Below are positions 51,220 through 63,838 of a DNA stretch of 64,000 nucleotides, one piece after another (positions within the stretch are counted from its first letter, which is position 1; each line of letters opens with the position of its first letter). This DNA comes from Glandiceps talaboti (lineage: Eukaryota > Hemichordata > Enteropneusta > Spengelidae). A program made the position numbers and the translations under genes. The stretch is from contig NC_135554.1 of NCBI RefSeq assembly GCF_964340395.1, forward strand, positions 7,088,975 to 7,152,974, read 5' to 3'. Under the pieces are notes generated by a model, which did not search any database, was not told where the DNA came from, and saw only the letters and a program-made list of their open reading frames with translations.

Positions 51220-51604
51220 GTATGTTTTTGATGTTTCAGTGCTATGCTATATAAGGGCTAGTTTTTGTGGTCATGTTGCTAGTCTAACTATCTTTGTCAT
51301 GTTGATATTATTTTCTACGACCCCTGAACGATGTGCAATGCAGCGATTTCCATTGTCTTTAGATATTGTCTCTGTTCGAAATTTGGATTAGCACTGGGAT
51401 ATATGAAACACGTCGACGTCGGTGTGACACTCTGATAAATTACATACCCAGGTGAAACAAGACTTGCTTAGATGCAACGAGACCATAAGCTGACCGCCGG
51501 ATATGAGGTCATATACGATTAAAGTCAAACGGGTATTTCTAAGCACTCCTTTATAACAGGCCTTTGCTATGTCAGCAAAGTGCAATTATATAATATATAA
51601 ATAA

Positions 51605-51662
51605 CAATCATTCATTCATTCATTCATTCATTCATTCATTCATTCATTCATTCATTCATTCG
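51605..51662. repeat. ATTC microsatellite
   Basis: About 14 ATTC units. Confidence 0.94.
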
Positions 51663-52012
51663 TTTTGTTGGCTGCTTGTTTGTTTGTTCATTAATTAGTT
51701 CTTTAATTCCATATGCGCTAATCGATTGAAAAGTTAATACATTGATTAACTTTTCGATTAATTCGCGTATTCACCAAACAATTTAATGCAAATATGTTTG
51801 CAATTTTTATTACATTTGTCACAGACAGAATGTAGGTCAAATTTCGGCAATTATTACAAATATCGGTTTTAATACATGATAAACGTGATTTTTGTATTAC
51901 AAATGTCGGCGATATTACAAATGTCGACAATCATTACAAATGTCGGTTGAACACTATGCATATATCATCTTAACACGAATTCGAAAAAGATCGAAACATT
52001 CGCACATGAAAC

Positions 52013-52347
52013 CACAGGGAGCAGCGAGCATGTAACTGATTTATCGATCGATAAACTAGTAAGGAAGATATGCATGATCGAATGTTTATCCAGCGTGATA
52101 ATCTCCCAGCAGATGAGAGATAAAGCAAACTGTTAATGTAAGTGATCTCTCGCCAATTATAAGATAAGGGATGTTTTAATTAAGATAATATCTATATAGA
52201 AGAATCGACAAGGCGTCTTTATTTAGTCAATAAAGCAAAGTGAGAATTACATACAGCCGAGAGCTAAGTAACCAGGGAAAGAAAAAGAATTGTGAATTGA
52301 TCATTATCACACACAAAATAAGTTATATTGCACCACAAAACTTGATC

Positions 52348-52386
<39 letters not shown>

Positions 52387-52472
52387 CATTCAACCAAATA
52401 ATAAATCAATCAATCAATAAATCAACCGATCGATCGATCAACCAATCAGTTACATGCTCGCTGCTCCCTGTG
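52013..52472. mobile_element. Element bounded by perfect 29-bp inverted repeats
   Basis: CACAGGGAGCAGCGAGCATG followed by TAACTGATT (52013-52041) is exactly inverted at 52444-52472. The 400-bp interior holds AATC-type repeats (about 52343-52440) and no ORF. Flanking short duplications were not identified. It looks like a MITE or foldback element. Confidence 0.78.
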
Positions 52473-53270
52473 ATGAAACAAACAATATCTCGTGAGAGAC
52501 CATGCTTCGAGAAATTCGATTATTACTATGATTGTTTGCTACATTTCCCAATTGTACTGAAATGATAGTTAGAAATCGTTCCTTGCAGATTCACAAATTC
52601 GGTTTCAAAATCTTAAGACTATTCAAACACTTGTAATTCACCCTAAAATTACCAATTCCAGTGGTGTTTGCGTCAACGTGTTCCCTCAATCATCACCTAC
52701 CTATTCGCAGTCGGCAATTATGAAAAGCGGGCAATCAGGAGCAGACTTTGGACAGAGTTCAAGATCATAGGCATAGAACAACAGCTAGGAGAACTCCGAG
52801 CATAGAGAGAGGCAATCATCAACGTCCCAATCCGACGATTCATATCACACCAATGAATAACAAACATTAAATATCTGGGTATTGTTATGCAATAGTCTGA
52901 ACTACAACGAAAATTTGTTGTGCATACTGTTTGTGGGTAGTGGCTATTTTTAAAAGTTTACAAGATATTAGTTTTGGGTAAAGATTACTGCATCAATTAG
53001 CAAAATTGGCATTAGCAAATGTTCGGTCAGTTTTTATCATGATTTACAAACTCGCCGATGGCAGTGTTCTTTATGATGGGAGGTTCACACGTCAAATTTG
53101 GACAACACTGCTTCAAATCTAAAGCAATCGCTCATCATAACATCAAAACATGTTATGAGTTATGAACTCTTATAATATATAGTTAATCACAATTTACAAA
53201 AAAAGAACGTGCTAATGTCTCAGCGTTATTTCGTTTCTGTTCTTGTTGTTGACATGTCCGTTTCTTTTTA

Positions 53271-53642
53271 GGGAGCCTTCAGTATTTACAGGGGAAGGGC
53301 CGGAGGAATCGGTGATGGGTCACATTTTACAAACCTGATCGTGGGAGAGGGTCATATTTTACATTATAATGTTTGGGGGAGGGTCACATTTTACAATCCG
53401 CAGTTTTGTGACCAAATTGAGGATTCAATGATTTACAATTTTTTTCTGTGTTTTGAAATGTAAAGTGAGATGGGCACTCAACATTTATTTTTACGAGTAT
53501 ACTTTACCTGCCAAAGTACAAATACATATATTGTAAGAAAATTGTTTGATAAAACGATGCATTTTGTTCAGTGCACCATCTTACCTTATCAGTCACACTG
53601 ACCGTGAATATTGTTGTTAAAATGTTGTGGTAATGATAGCAG

Positions 53643-53698
<56 letters not shown>

Positions 53699-54136
53699 TG
53701 AGTCAGATGAGAGTGGCATTGGTATTGGCAATACTGAAGGTGAAGGTGATGATGATGACAATGATATCAGGGGAACTCATACAAGTTACCAGATCAGGCA
53801 GAATATACACAACATGGAATGCACGTTTTAGATACTAACTAGATTGTTTATGATTATAAGAGCAAGATAACTAGCCAGTCTTTTACTGTTTGTCACTTTA
53901 TATGTAGAAATATTGCTTTTTAATACTGAGTCAAAATCGTTTCATTTTTATGCAAATAAATAATAGGAATATTGATTAACGTTCAGTGTATGCAATTGTA
54001 ATGTGAGGGTTTTACAATATGTGAGCAAGGGGAGGGTTATATTTTACAAATGGAGAATGAGGAGGGTCATGTTTTACTTAATAGACCATTTGTGATGTTC
54101 TCAGGTCCTCCCCTCCTGCAAATACTGAAGGCTCCC
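53271..54136. mobile_element. Inverted-terminal-repeat transposon, about 0.87 kb
   Basis: GGGAGCCTTCAGTATTT (53271-53287) is inverted at 54120-54136. Subterminal copies of GGAGGGTCA(C/T)(A/G)TTTTAC lie at about 53347 and 53377 on the left and 54013 and 54060 on the right, as expected of transposase-binding repeats. Left flank TTA versus right flank GTA hints at a TTA duplication with one change. Inside, a plus-strand frame has a (GAT)n Asp run followed by GELIQVTRSGRIYTTWNARF and a stop. Confidence 0.8.
53645..53697. repeat. GAT trinucleotide microsatellite
   Basis: About 17 GAT units; a poly-Asp frame on plus and a poly-His frame on minus. Confidence 0.96.
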
Positions 54137-54274
54137 GTATTGTAATATCTGTCACTACATGCATATAGTTGAATGACATACTTGCTATATGTGTATTTCA
54201 AAATTACTAATTTAAAAGTGTTTATGACAAGGAATAGCTGATGGCATTTTATATTTTTTTACAGAATCGTTATT

Positions 54275-56032
54275 CTGCTTTCACAAAAAAATTGTAAGGG
54301 GGAGGAATTTGAGGGGGGTACTCGAAAAAATGTGAAAATTGTTGGGGGGGGGGGGTATCTGAAAAACTAGTGTGGGTACCTGAAAAATATATTGACTTCA
54401 TAACTCCTAATATATGGGGAAAATTAACTTTTTAATAATTGGTCAGGCTTTTTCAACAATAACAACAACAAAAACACCAAAGTTGTTTACAAACTAACTC
54501 GTGTAACAAACAATTAATATTGTCTGATTTTAGAATCCTTAGAATTGCACATGCAAAAAAAAATACATCAATGTAAATGTTGAATGACACTTGTTGTTTT
54601 GGCCCAAAAAATACCAGTATCTTCAATGTGTAGAAAGCAATTTCAAAGTTGAACACATCCAGGACCAGAATTACGGTAAATTAGCTATTTCCTCTGCTAT
54701 CTGAAAAATCAGTTTCAACAAATATGTCAGAATGCATTTTGAGCAAAAGCCCTCTAATTCAAATGTTTGCAGGCATTATCACAACACAGGGAGTACATGC
54801 CATATTGATCAGCTCTTTCTATCACACAGCTTTTACTAATGTGGTATACTGATATATTATACGATATTAAATGTTTCAAATTTCAATTTTCACCTTACTA
54901 AAAATATTTTGTTTAATATGAGCATCCTTCCATTGTTCCTAAGTGATATCTAACTATTTTATATAAACGGATTTTAGTACATAGCATAAACAAATCAGAA
55001 GTTTAAAAAAAGGACATATCAGCCTGCTAACAAAGTAGAAAGTCAATGATAAAGAGTCACTTGAGAGGAAAATGCAACAAATGGGATGGTTGAAAAATAT
55101 CAAAAAACTCTGTAAAATATGCTTATAAAATTCCTCATATATTTGCATGACTATAACTTTACACCATAAACTCTTAGGCATGCTAGATGCTTTCTAGAAA
55201 TGGTAAGTTGAACACCAGCTGCTAAATGTGTAACAGATTATAATATTTGGCAAGTTAACTATCATAGAGAAAAAGAGAAATAAACTTGTTTATACTTTTA
55301 AACTTTGCATAAATATAATATAAGTATACATAAATAGATACATAAAATACTCTGACATGAATCAACTTTGAAAGTTACCCGTGAATGTATTGCAGGAAAT
55401 GAGCTAGCGAACTGAGTCACAACATGTGCAACACTTCCAATAAACATATTCGGAAAGTAGTTTTTTGCCAAGACCTGGAGACGTTGGGCATCTAGACCCC
55501 TTTGCCTGATAAAGTGGGGTCATTTTCAGCAATACTGGGGTTATGCCTAATCTAACTACAGAGGATGATATACACATCAGTGTATAGCATATTTTCTTTA
55601 TTGCAATAGTGTCAAATTAATTATGTTGAAAAACTTGCTGACTTGAGCAAGACACTATGTTAAGCAAGACGTCATTCATTTAGAACAACAGAAAACACTT
55701 GCTTCAATGAGGGAAAGAAAAAGAATAGAAGAAACTTTGTTTAAGGCAGCAGTGTGCTGAAAAAAACAATTCATAATTATGACAGGGTCGAGCTTGTAAA
55801 AATTGGTGGCATTGCTGAATTAAAAATGGAAGAACTTAACAAGTACTTTGCAAATTTGATATTCCAACTGTACCAGGAATGCACAAAAAGGATAGAGTTG
55901 AAGCTGTAAGCTGTCATTATTATCAATATCAAGATAATGAGAGTTTTGAGTCATTTGATGACAGTGATACTGACAGTGAGAATGATGATATATATAGCTC
56001 AAACTCAGATGTAGTTGAAGGAGAGATTGGTT

Positions 56033-56072
<40 letters not shown>

Positions 56073-57042
56073 CAGTGAATGTGGTGCATTTTCATATACG
56101 CAAGATCTGCAAGGAGAGCTACCACATGGAAGTCAAAAATGTAAATGAACACACTTAAGGGTTTTGCAAAACTCCTCGAAAGAAGACAATACATAGATAT
56201 ATGGCATGCACTATGTAAATATCAATACCAATATATCACTTGATGCATTATTCTGTCACTTTGAAATGTGGCATATCTTGTTTGAGTTATACATTTACTT
56301 TCTCTTTAGAGTATATTCAACTATGTCAAACAAGAACAAGATATAATACTGCATTTCATAGTATTATTCAGTGTCATCATGTTCAAGTTGTCAGTTTTTA
56401 CTCTACAATTAGGGGACTGAACGAGAACATTCCAGTACAAAACTGTTATTATATAGCATGTGCATCAACATTTGCAACTCTAATTAAGAAGACATTCAAC
56501 CGCAACACATCAAGGAAATAATACACTATTAGTGAACAGCCTCCAAGTCTATGTATTCTCAAAAATAGAGAAATAGTTTTAAACTAATGACAAAATATTT
56601 TCAAACGTGAATGTCTAAAAGACATGTTGCTATAACTTACAAAAATGATCATGTGCCTATTTCAAAACACTTTTAGCTAAAGGGCAATGGTATGTTTGAA
56701 GGATTATTTTCTTTAAAGGAAACAAGTTCCCAATTATCTCAGTAAGTGCGGCCAAAAAAGATCCCAAATATCCCAAATAGCTCAGTTCGTGCCACACGGA
56801 CAGAAACAGTGAAACACATTGTTTTAATTTTTGCAATTCGAAAAAGAATGTCTCGGTAGACATTGTTTTACAGACAGGGTGCTTGGATGATAATGTGACC
56901 AGTGCATATGTATGTATCTGCTATTTAAAATGAAAGGATGGGGTACTTAAAACCTTTGGCAATGACAAGGGGGGAGTTTACTTTTAAAAAATGGGCGTTT
57001 GAAAAAACATCCCCTCCCCCAACAAGTTTTTTGTGAAAGCAG
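54275..57042. mobile_element. Larger inverted-repeat transposon with decayed ORFs, about 2.8 kb
   Basis: CTGCTTTCACAAAAAA (54275-54290) and its inverse (57027-57042) continue imperfectly into TTGTaagGGGGAGG on both sides. G-rich subterminal DNA is like that of the 53.3-kb element. Interior: a plus frame at about 55780-56148, and a minus frame at about 55318-55500 (LDAQRLQVLAKNYFPNMFIG) that I do not recognise. No target duplication was identified. Confidence 0.65.
55780..56148 (+). CDS. Transposon ORF remnant with SAP-like segment and acidic run
   Basis: The frame reads YDRVELVKIGGIAELKMEEL, NKYFAKFDIPTVPGMHKKDR and VEAV, which fits the SAP-like helix-turn-helix pattern L-K-v-x-E-L-x-K-Y-x-x-x-x-x-L-P seen in some invertebrate transposon proteins. 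It is followed by a Ser/Asp/Glu-rich stretch with 13 Asp (GAT/GAC repeats, about 56032-56072) and a stop. Upstream is frame-broken, so the protein is truncated. It belongs to the element at 54275-57042 rather than to the host gene. Confidence 0.4.
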
Positions 57043-57230
57043 CCTTCCATCTTATTTTTAGTTTGATAAGGGAGACAGTTATTATAAATGATTTCGCAAT
57101 ACTCATCACATTACATACGACATTTTACACGTATGTTATTTTAACCTATTGTGACATCGTTTGATGTTTTGTCATTAGAGCATCCATTCTTTGGCGTTAT
57201 AATATTTATTTCCATTTACATTAATTATAG

Positions 57231-57628
57231 GCACGCCGTCACCGTGTAATGCATGTGACTTTCCCCTTGGACTGAACGACCATCGATCAGGTATAATGTC
57301 AGTTAAGTCTTCAATTGACTGTGTTAAGAATGCGGACGTACAAGTACCAGAAATGAATCAACGGCACCTCGGTATAATAGCACACGCTGGTAGTGTCAGA
57401 TATTATCGGTTTGAACAAGGGTGGATGCCAGACCCTTCTGCTGTAGACAGCCCTGTATACCTTGAAGTAGAACTAGCATATACCATGACTATCAGTGGCG
57501 TGTCCTCCTCCCATATCTTACGCCTTGAACCGGTTTTCGCCATATTCACCATTATATCTTTTACACTTGCCTATAGCATTGATGGCAATCATTATTACAA
57601 TTATGTAAATGAAGACAACGTGACCAAG
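57231..57628 (+). CDS. F5/8 type C (discoidin) domain, first exon
   Basis: Exon from TTAATTATAG to GTATTT. It starts in phase 1 like the other modules but ends in phase 0, because the domain continues in a later exon. It encodes CDFPLGLNDHRSGIMSVKSS (the domain start, C-x-x-PLG-x-x-x-x-x-I), GSVRYYRFEQGWMPD, YLEVELAYTMTISGV (the W-x-x-VDLG strand) and FTLAYSIDGNHYYNYVNE (the y-x-v-x-y-S-x-DG-x-x-w-x-x-Y strand). The rest, with the FxGN and R-x-x-P blocks and closing Cys, was not found before the window end. This is the last module of the chain seen here. Confidence 0.8.
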
Positions 57629-57954
57629 GTATTTCATCTCTTTACTAATCACTTTATCACATGAATACATATGATTGACTACACCTAGAATTGGTTTCAG
57701 TGGGCAGGGAATTATCCTACTGCATACCCTTTCAGTACAGTCATGAGAGAGAATGCTGATCGAAACTGAACGAGAGAAAGTACACACCAATCTATAAGTA
57801 ATTCAGTATTGTTTTGTAGGCAGGTCGAACTTCGACTGTCCATTCAAATTACAACATACCACATTACTGTTATTAAAGAGTATGTGGAATTTAGCTCAGG
57901 AAGAATTTGGTGTGAGGGAATAAGTAGAATTTACTCAGTGCAAAATTCTTGATA

Positions 57955-58950
57955 TACCAGACGTATATGAACACATACGAACCCGTATTCTATGGATATA
58001 CGGAAGTCTACACGCGTGTATAATTTCGTACACCCCTAATGTGTGATGGATATACAGAGAGGTATATCAGTGTAATCGAACTCTTCTGATACGCTAATAT
58101 ACGAACAACGTATATCCGCACATATCTGTAAAATACGAATGTGTATATCACTGTGCGCTAACGTCAACGTACACCAACGTGTGTATTTCCATCATATACA
58201 TGCAAGCTACGTGAACGCGTAATATGTTATAATAGGTTCAGGGGTCAAGGGCCATTCATGATCTGCTGACCGATCGGCTGGGATTGGGCGGGATCGCGTC
58301 GGGATCCGGCTTAATATAATGCCAGCACTTTCGATGTTACCCATATGGTCTCATAATAATTATTGCTTGGACACAGAGCTAATTTATTTTAAGTTGTTCG
58401 GCCCCATGGTACGACAACGTGATCCTCTATCTCACTTGTATGGCTTCATGGCCTTGGTTCAGTTACATATGGAAGTTATAGATTCGTCAAGACGTATGTA
58501 TTACAAGCAGAACTTTTGAGTTAATTTCTAAGTGGTAAGTGTGGTTGGGGTGGAATTGATGGGCTTTAATAAGGATACTGTTAACCATAAATTTCTGGAT
58601 CGATTTATACACATGCTTTCTTTCACACAACAATTGTTTCAGCCAAGAGAATAAACTCTCATACAAGTACAAATATATATAGAAAATAGGTCCTTTATTT
58701 AGATGTCTGACACACAAATAAACGACAAAACACTCTTTTTGTAAATCTTATAATGGAAGTAAAATGATGTATCTGTTGCCGAATTTCACTTAAAAAACTT
58801 GATGATATATACCTCTAATTGGTGAGAATCACCTAAATCAAGAAATTTTAAAAAGTATCGATGGCAAGTTAACTCTCATAATAAATGACAGAGTAAATGA
58901 CAGAATGAACAAATCTTTGGATAATAGTAACTTCATCCACAAAAGTAAGG
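57955..58950. other. Odd TACG/CGTA-rich patch, then no recognisable gene
   Basis: Between about 57958 and 58215 short self-complementary words (GTATAC-, ACGTAT-, ATACGT- and ACGCGT-like) recur many times without a fixed period. From 58216 to 58950 no supported feature was found. Confidence 0.55.
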
Positions 58951-59181
58951 GTGATTTTGAAAAACAAATTGCACAACAGATCATATAATGATATTCTAAC
59001 ATTACATACCATGGTGAAAATATATCAAACAGAAAACGTGAGATTGCAGTGTTGTTTCATTGAGTTGAAGAAATATTTTCACACTATGTGGAGACCTGGT
59101 TTACTATATAAACTGCAACAAACTGATACAGATGGAATCATACATTATATACATGGTAAACAAAAATGTGTACACAAATAT
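58951..59181 (+). mobile_element. LINE reverse transcriptase fragment
   Basis: A 77-codon frame containing SYNDILTLHTMVKIYQTENV, CCFIELKKYFHTMWRPGLLY and KLQQTDTDG. It matches the RT block (D-h-I-x-x-L-x-x-x-I ... cFiDlkKAFDsvWrpgLlyKL) in which the catalytic-adjacent KAFD is degraded to KYFH. It is a short, dead fragment without the YADD block in frame. Confidence 0.65.
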
Positions 59182-59606
59182 TGAATCTTTTGTTAAGCAA
59201 GACAACAAGATCATGCTACCTTTTATACAAGGAACAGAATAAATCAGGGATGAACATGTTAATGATGCAATTGAAATTTGGGATGATATGGTTATTATAT
59301 TATATTAAAGTTAGCACTTATTAAGTTACTGGCCAACCAGAATTGAATGGAATACCAATATTCTTTTTTTCTATTACATAATCACATCAATATATGGACA
59401 GAAGCCTGACAAAACATTTTTTTCCAATATTGAAGCCTAGCTTATTCCATTGCCATATCAAGACTTGCAGATAAAGCCAGGAAAGCTGAGTGCTTCATTG
59501 TTATCTATCAATGGTAGAAAATGTTATGTTGTATGTTCACTTTTTCAAACGTTCCTGGAGGTAGTGTGGTGGTAGGACACAACTACAGTTTGGCCCCTCA
59601 ACCCTC

Positions 59607-59612
59607 TTTATT
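59607..59612 (-). promoter_or_regulatory. Polyadenylation signal AATAAA
   Basis: AATAAA on the minus strand, about 56 bp after the stop codon of the exon at 59668-59784. Confidence 0.45.
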
Positions 59613-59667
59613 TGAATGACTGGCTGGTTTTCTGCTGACCTGTTGTCAAGTATGACTAACAGGTCAT

Positions 59668-59784
59668 TCACTTCCTGGGGTCACCTTCCTCCTCATCACC
59701 CATCATCAAGTCACTGACTTTTTCTATTTTTTCCCAGAGACATCTTTCATTGTCGGTTACTTCTTTCGCACAACATTGCAGCAA
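59668..59784 (-). CDS. Candidate terminal exon of a minus-strand gene
   Basis: On the minus strand a long pyrimidine tract ending TTACAG precedes LLQCCAKEVTDNERCLWEKI, EKVSDLMMGDEEEGDPRK and a stop. The frame is phase 0 at its start, 39 codons including the stop, acidic, and followed by AATAAA (59607-59612). No domain is recognised. The gene would continue to the right, where another minus-strand exon is seen at 63839-63955. Whether both belong to one gene is unproven. Confidence 0.4.
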   Translation of the reverse strand: MLQCCAKEVTDNERCLWEKIEKVSDLMMGDEEEGDPRK

Positions 59785-59789
59785 CTGTA

Positions 59790-61386
59790 AGTAAAAAAAA
59801 TATGGTAGTGAGATTTTAACAATGATAAATTCAGTCAAAGTTGGAGCAACAGCAGGTAATAGCATCTCCAATTAAGCGTGTAATTATGTGTGTAATGTAG
59901 GTTACTTACAATACAAAAACAACAACAAGCAAAAGATGATGTATCATGGCAAATATATCATTTTCTCTGCGCTATATCATAACTAGAATTTTACATACTT
60001 TGGGGCTTCCACCAGTTTAATAACATGAAGAATATTTAGAAGATCCTCCACAACCAGAATTCTCAGAATAAACCATATTCTTAAATGGGGGCAAGATCTT
60101 GTAAGAAATGACATGGTGGGTGGGGGGTGGTAAGGACACCATTGTTTGTATCTACAAAGCTAAAGACTTTGAAATTGCAATAACACTTCCAGAACATAAA
60201 GGAAGTCATAAACTAACAACACACTTGTTTTCTTTGCATAGCTGTATCACAACCTTGGCAAATTAAATGCAAAATAAGATGATTTACCCCAGCCTGGAAA
60301 TTGTTGTCTGAATTGGTGCATACATGTAGATCATTGCGGTATTAGAGAGATCTGGCTTAGCCCTCCATGTTTACATGCAATGTTATAAATACTGCATTAT
60401 TCATACATATTTCCTGGCTATAAATATGGTTACTGATCGGTTACTACAGAGGAAAACATTCAGAGGGATCACACGATAATCAATGGACTTTGGTAACTAC
60501 CAATTTGAAACCATCCACAACAACCTTTAACATCTTGAGGACAAGTGTGTAGGTTACTCAGTACTTTTGATACCTTGATAAATCATAATTTAACAGGGCT
60601 TAAGCATTGCTTTATCTACAAATTATTCCAAACTTTGTGTGTTTGCAGTCTGCTCATCCGTAAATTATCGTAAACAACCTGAGACACTAACAATACACCA
60701 TATGATAGTTCAATGTTCTGGTCTTCCATTGCTTCACGGACAACTGTACTATATTCAATTGTAGTGTCAACAAATGTAGATCTCATGACACACTTTTAAA
60801 ATGTCTTTAATAGCTTTTTGGACTGAAATTCAAAAGGATAAAGCATATCAAAAACACCCATTTTGGATCATGTCAGTGTTATCATTAAGTTAGCAAGACC
60901 ATCAGGTTTTCAAATTTTAAATAAAATAGTTACGAAATATTTTGAACTGCCTTTAGTGGTTTAATATGAAAGGTCAATGTAAAGTTTCCGAACTTGATTA
61001 TTGAAATAAATGATAGGAATCAAATGACACGTTAATCAATGCAAGAGTCGCATTCATTTAATTTTTGACTATGATTCTATTTAAAAAATTCAATTTGTAG
61101 TTGATACACGCTGATATTTTCTGTCATGTCACCTTGCTTTGCATAAATGGCCAGCCAGGTGATGGTTTCCCCAGTGAGTCCCTGAAGATATCTTATGTTA
61201 ATATTACATTTATTATTGATGTTAACATTGTAAAAGGGTCGTGATTATCTCAATCTAGATGCTGTTGCTTTTCTTGTTAGTCATTTTTTGTTAAGTGTAT
61301 GTCATTATTTATAATGTGAGGATGCCTCAATTTATCAATAATATACACATTATAAGAGAAAAATATTATTTGAAAAAATACATACA

Positions 61387-61437
<51 letters not shown>

Positions 61438-63838
61438 TGGATGGATGTGTTGTGCTAACTCTGTAACATTGACATGGAAACTGCTTCCCCAGAGTATTCT
61501 AAAATGAGACACACTGTCATACAACGGATTGAAAATGCAATACTGCAATGACTGTCATAAAAATATCTCTTTGGAGCAAACAGATTTGGTTTTCCCACTG
61601 CCAAGACAAGGTGAACTATCTAATATTCAGAAAATCTGCCATAACCATTGGAAAAAGTGAGAAAGAGGTGGACTCGGAGCTAGGCCAATAATTTACTCAT
61701 GTATGTTTGTAGGGAGCAGTATGTGTTTTGATTGTTCAAAAATACTATGAATTATGGCTATACTCAATACTCAAAAATTTGTGATAGATAAATATTTAAG
61801 AAACATGATAGAGAACAGCGGATAGACTAATAATAAACCTTAGAGAGGTGTAGGGTATATGGCGTAACTGATAAACTGATGAGAGGCAAATAAGTGGCTG
61901 GCGAACATGTCTTGTAACTGAATGAGTAAAGTACATGTGCATGTAAATAAATAAAAATGTAAGCCTGAGTGAAATCACTTCAGGTATACAACAGTATATT
62001 AGGACACTTTCTCAGCCAATAGAACAAGGTATATGTGTAAACTGTAAACTCTCAGTATCAACAAAACCATCAATAACTATGTCCAACAAGATTCTGTAAT
62101 GGATTAATGTAGAATAAAAAAAACCAGTTCCCATGAATACTACTAGGTAAAGATTGACGAAGAAACTAAAAGTATCGAAATATAGTCTTGTCTGGTCCTA
62201 AAACAACCTTGCAGTGTATGGATTATATGTTGAGTTTTGGTCGAAAAATTGCCAACAAACATGACCCCACAGCAGAACAATGTAACAAAACACATACAGC
62301 GTTCAAGTCTGCACTGAATAATTGCAAAAGATTTGATTGTGGAGTTTGTATTTTAGCAACTCTGTTTAAAAGGGGAGAATTTTTCAAAAGCTCTTGAATA
62401 GAAAAAATTCATTTTGGAGTTGGTTTTGATATCTAAACGACAGAAGTCAAATGAGTATTTCAGGAGAACAGGCTCTATCAATGGCAATTAGAAAGACTTC
62501 AATCGTCTTTCGACGTTGAGTAGTGTCTACCTTCACCATGCGGTTCTGACCGGATACTTGCTCATACCGAAATGGACACTAAAAGTTTTCGTTTGACCAT
62601 ACGATTTATGTAAGGGGTGCCATGTAATGAAGCAGTCGATTACCAATTCATTAATCAACATGTAATATTTAGCTTTTTACAATTATTCGTACAATTTTGA
62701 TGATAATTTACAATAAATAATGACTTTAATATTGAGTCAAGCCTAGATGGACATCAAATATGATTTTCTCACTGCTACCTACCTATGTAGACCTATGTAT
62801 CTTCAAACCAAATCAATGATCTGACAACTACATGTACAAATTTAGGTCATATTAATCATGCTATCAGCTGACTTTCCTTTCCGTGGTACCAAATACAAGT
62901 GCACATACACACTTTACAGGTAATCAGTGTTGTGTCCTAGTGTAATAAGGGTAATGATGAAACATTCAAGTACAGGTCATCTATTTCAATATGGAAAAAG
63001 CCTAAGTGAAGACTAACGTCAACAAATACTTACATAATTGGAAGTCAGTGGATGTGACAAAACAACTTTATAGTGGAGTGTGTTGGTAGTTTTTCAAGGG
63101 TAGCAGACAAAATTTCTGTCCATGTTACAACAGTCACGAATGTGTGAACAAAATTTTGTGAAATTTGTGAATTGATAGACCATTGATGGATGCTACCAAC
63201 AATCACATTCGACTTTTAGCACCAAGTTCAAAAGTAATCTACAATGTATAAGTTTACACTCAACTTTTATGTTACAACATGACTAACTTTCAGACATAAA
63301 CAAACTGATACAAGAGTCGCCTGAACCTACATCAAAGGAGACCCAATGTTGCTTTTGTATCAATGTTTGTCAGTTCAATAGTGATAATTAGACTTTTTTC
63401 GCCACCATCGAAGCAAATTTTCATTGTCCCTCACTTATAAAACGACGTTCTGATCACGTTCTGGCTTTTCTACCTATTTCCTGCAATGGTTGTAAAGTAC
63501 TTATACTAGTAAGATTGTAACAATTTGCGATGTCTAGGTCTTTTTCCTGCATATTTGAAATTCACAACTTTGCTTGAATAGTCATTGATAAACTGTCAAT
63601 CCTCCCTAGACATTCTAATGCTTATTTATGAGCATAGATTTTGACTATGCTTTTATTGGACATTTTCAGTCACCCAATGCCCACTTGCAAAATAAGTCTT
63701 TCATGTTCAGTGTATTCATAACATCAGAGGATTACAACAATATTGTCTACTTTGCCCCCCCCCTCCCTCCAAGAAGTTGATTTCATTTAAAACAAAATAG
63801 ATCGTGAAAAAAAACAATACAAAAGCAAAAATACTTAC
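59790..63838. other. No further exon placed; intron or intergenic
   Basis: AT-rich DNA with a GT microsatellite (61389-61436). A 69-codon frame at 62188-62397 (Cys-containing, starts at TTG) has no domain match and no clear splice sites. Confidence 0.45.
61389..61436. repeat. GT microsatellite
   Basis: About 23 GT dinucleotides. Confidence 0.96.

Noticed and set aside
55820-56194. Poly-His ORF on minus strand
   Set aside because: Antisense of the GAT/Asp repeat in the transposon remnant.
62188-62397. 69-codon Cys-containing ORF
   Set aside because: It starts at TTG, has no splice evidence and no recognisable domain; chance cannot be excluded.
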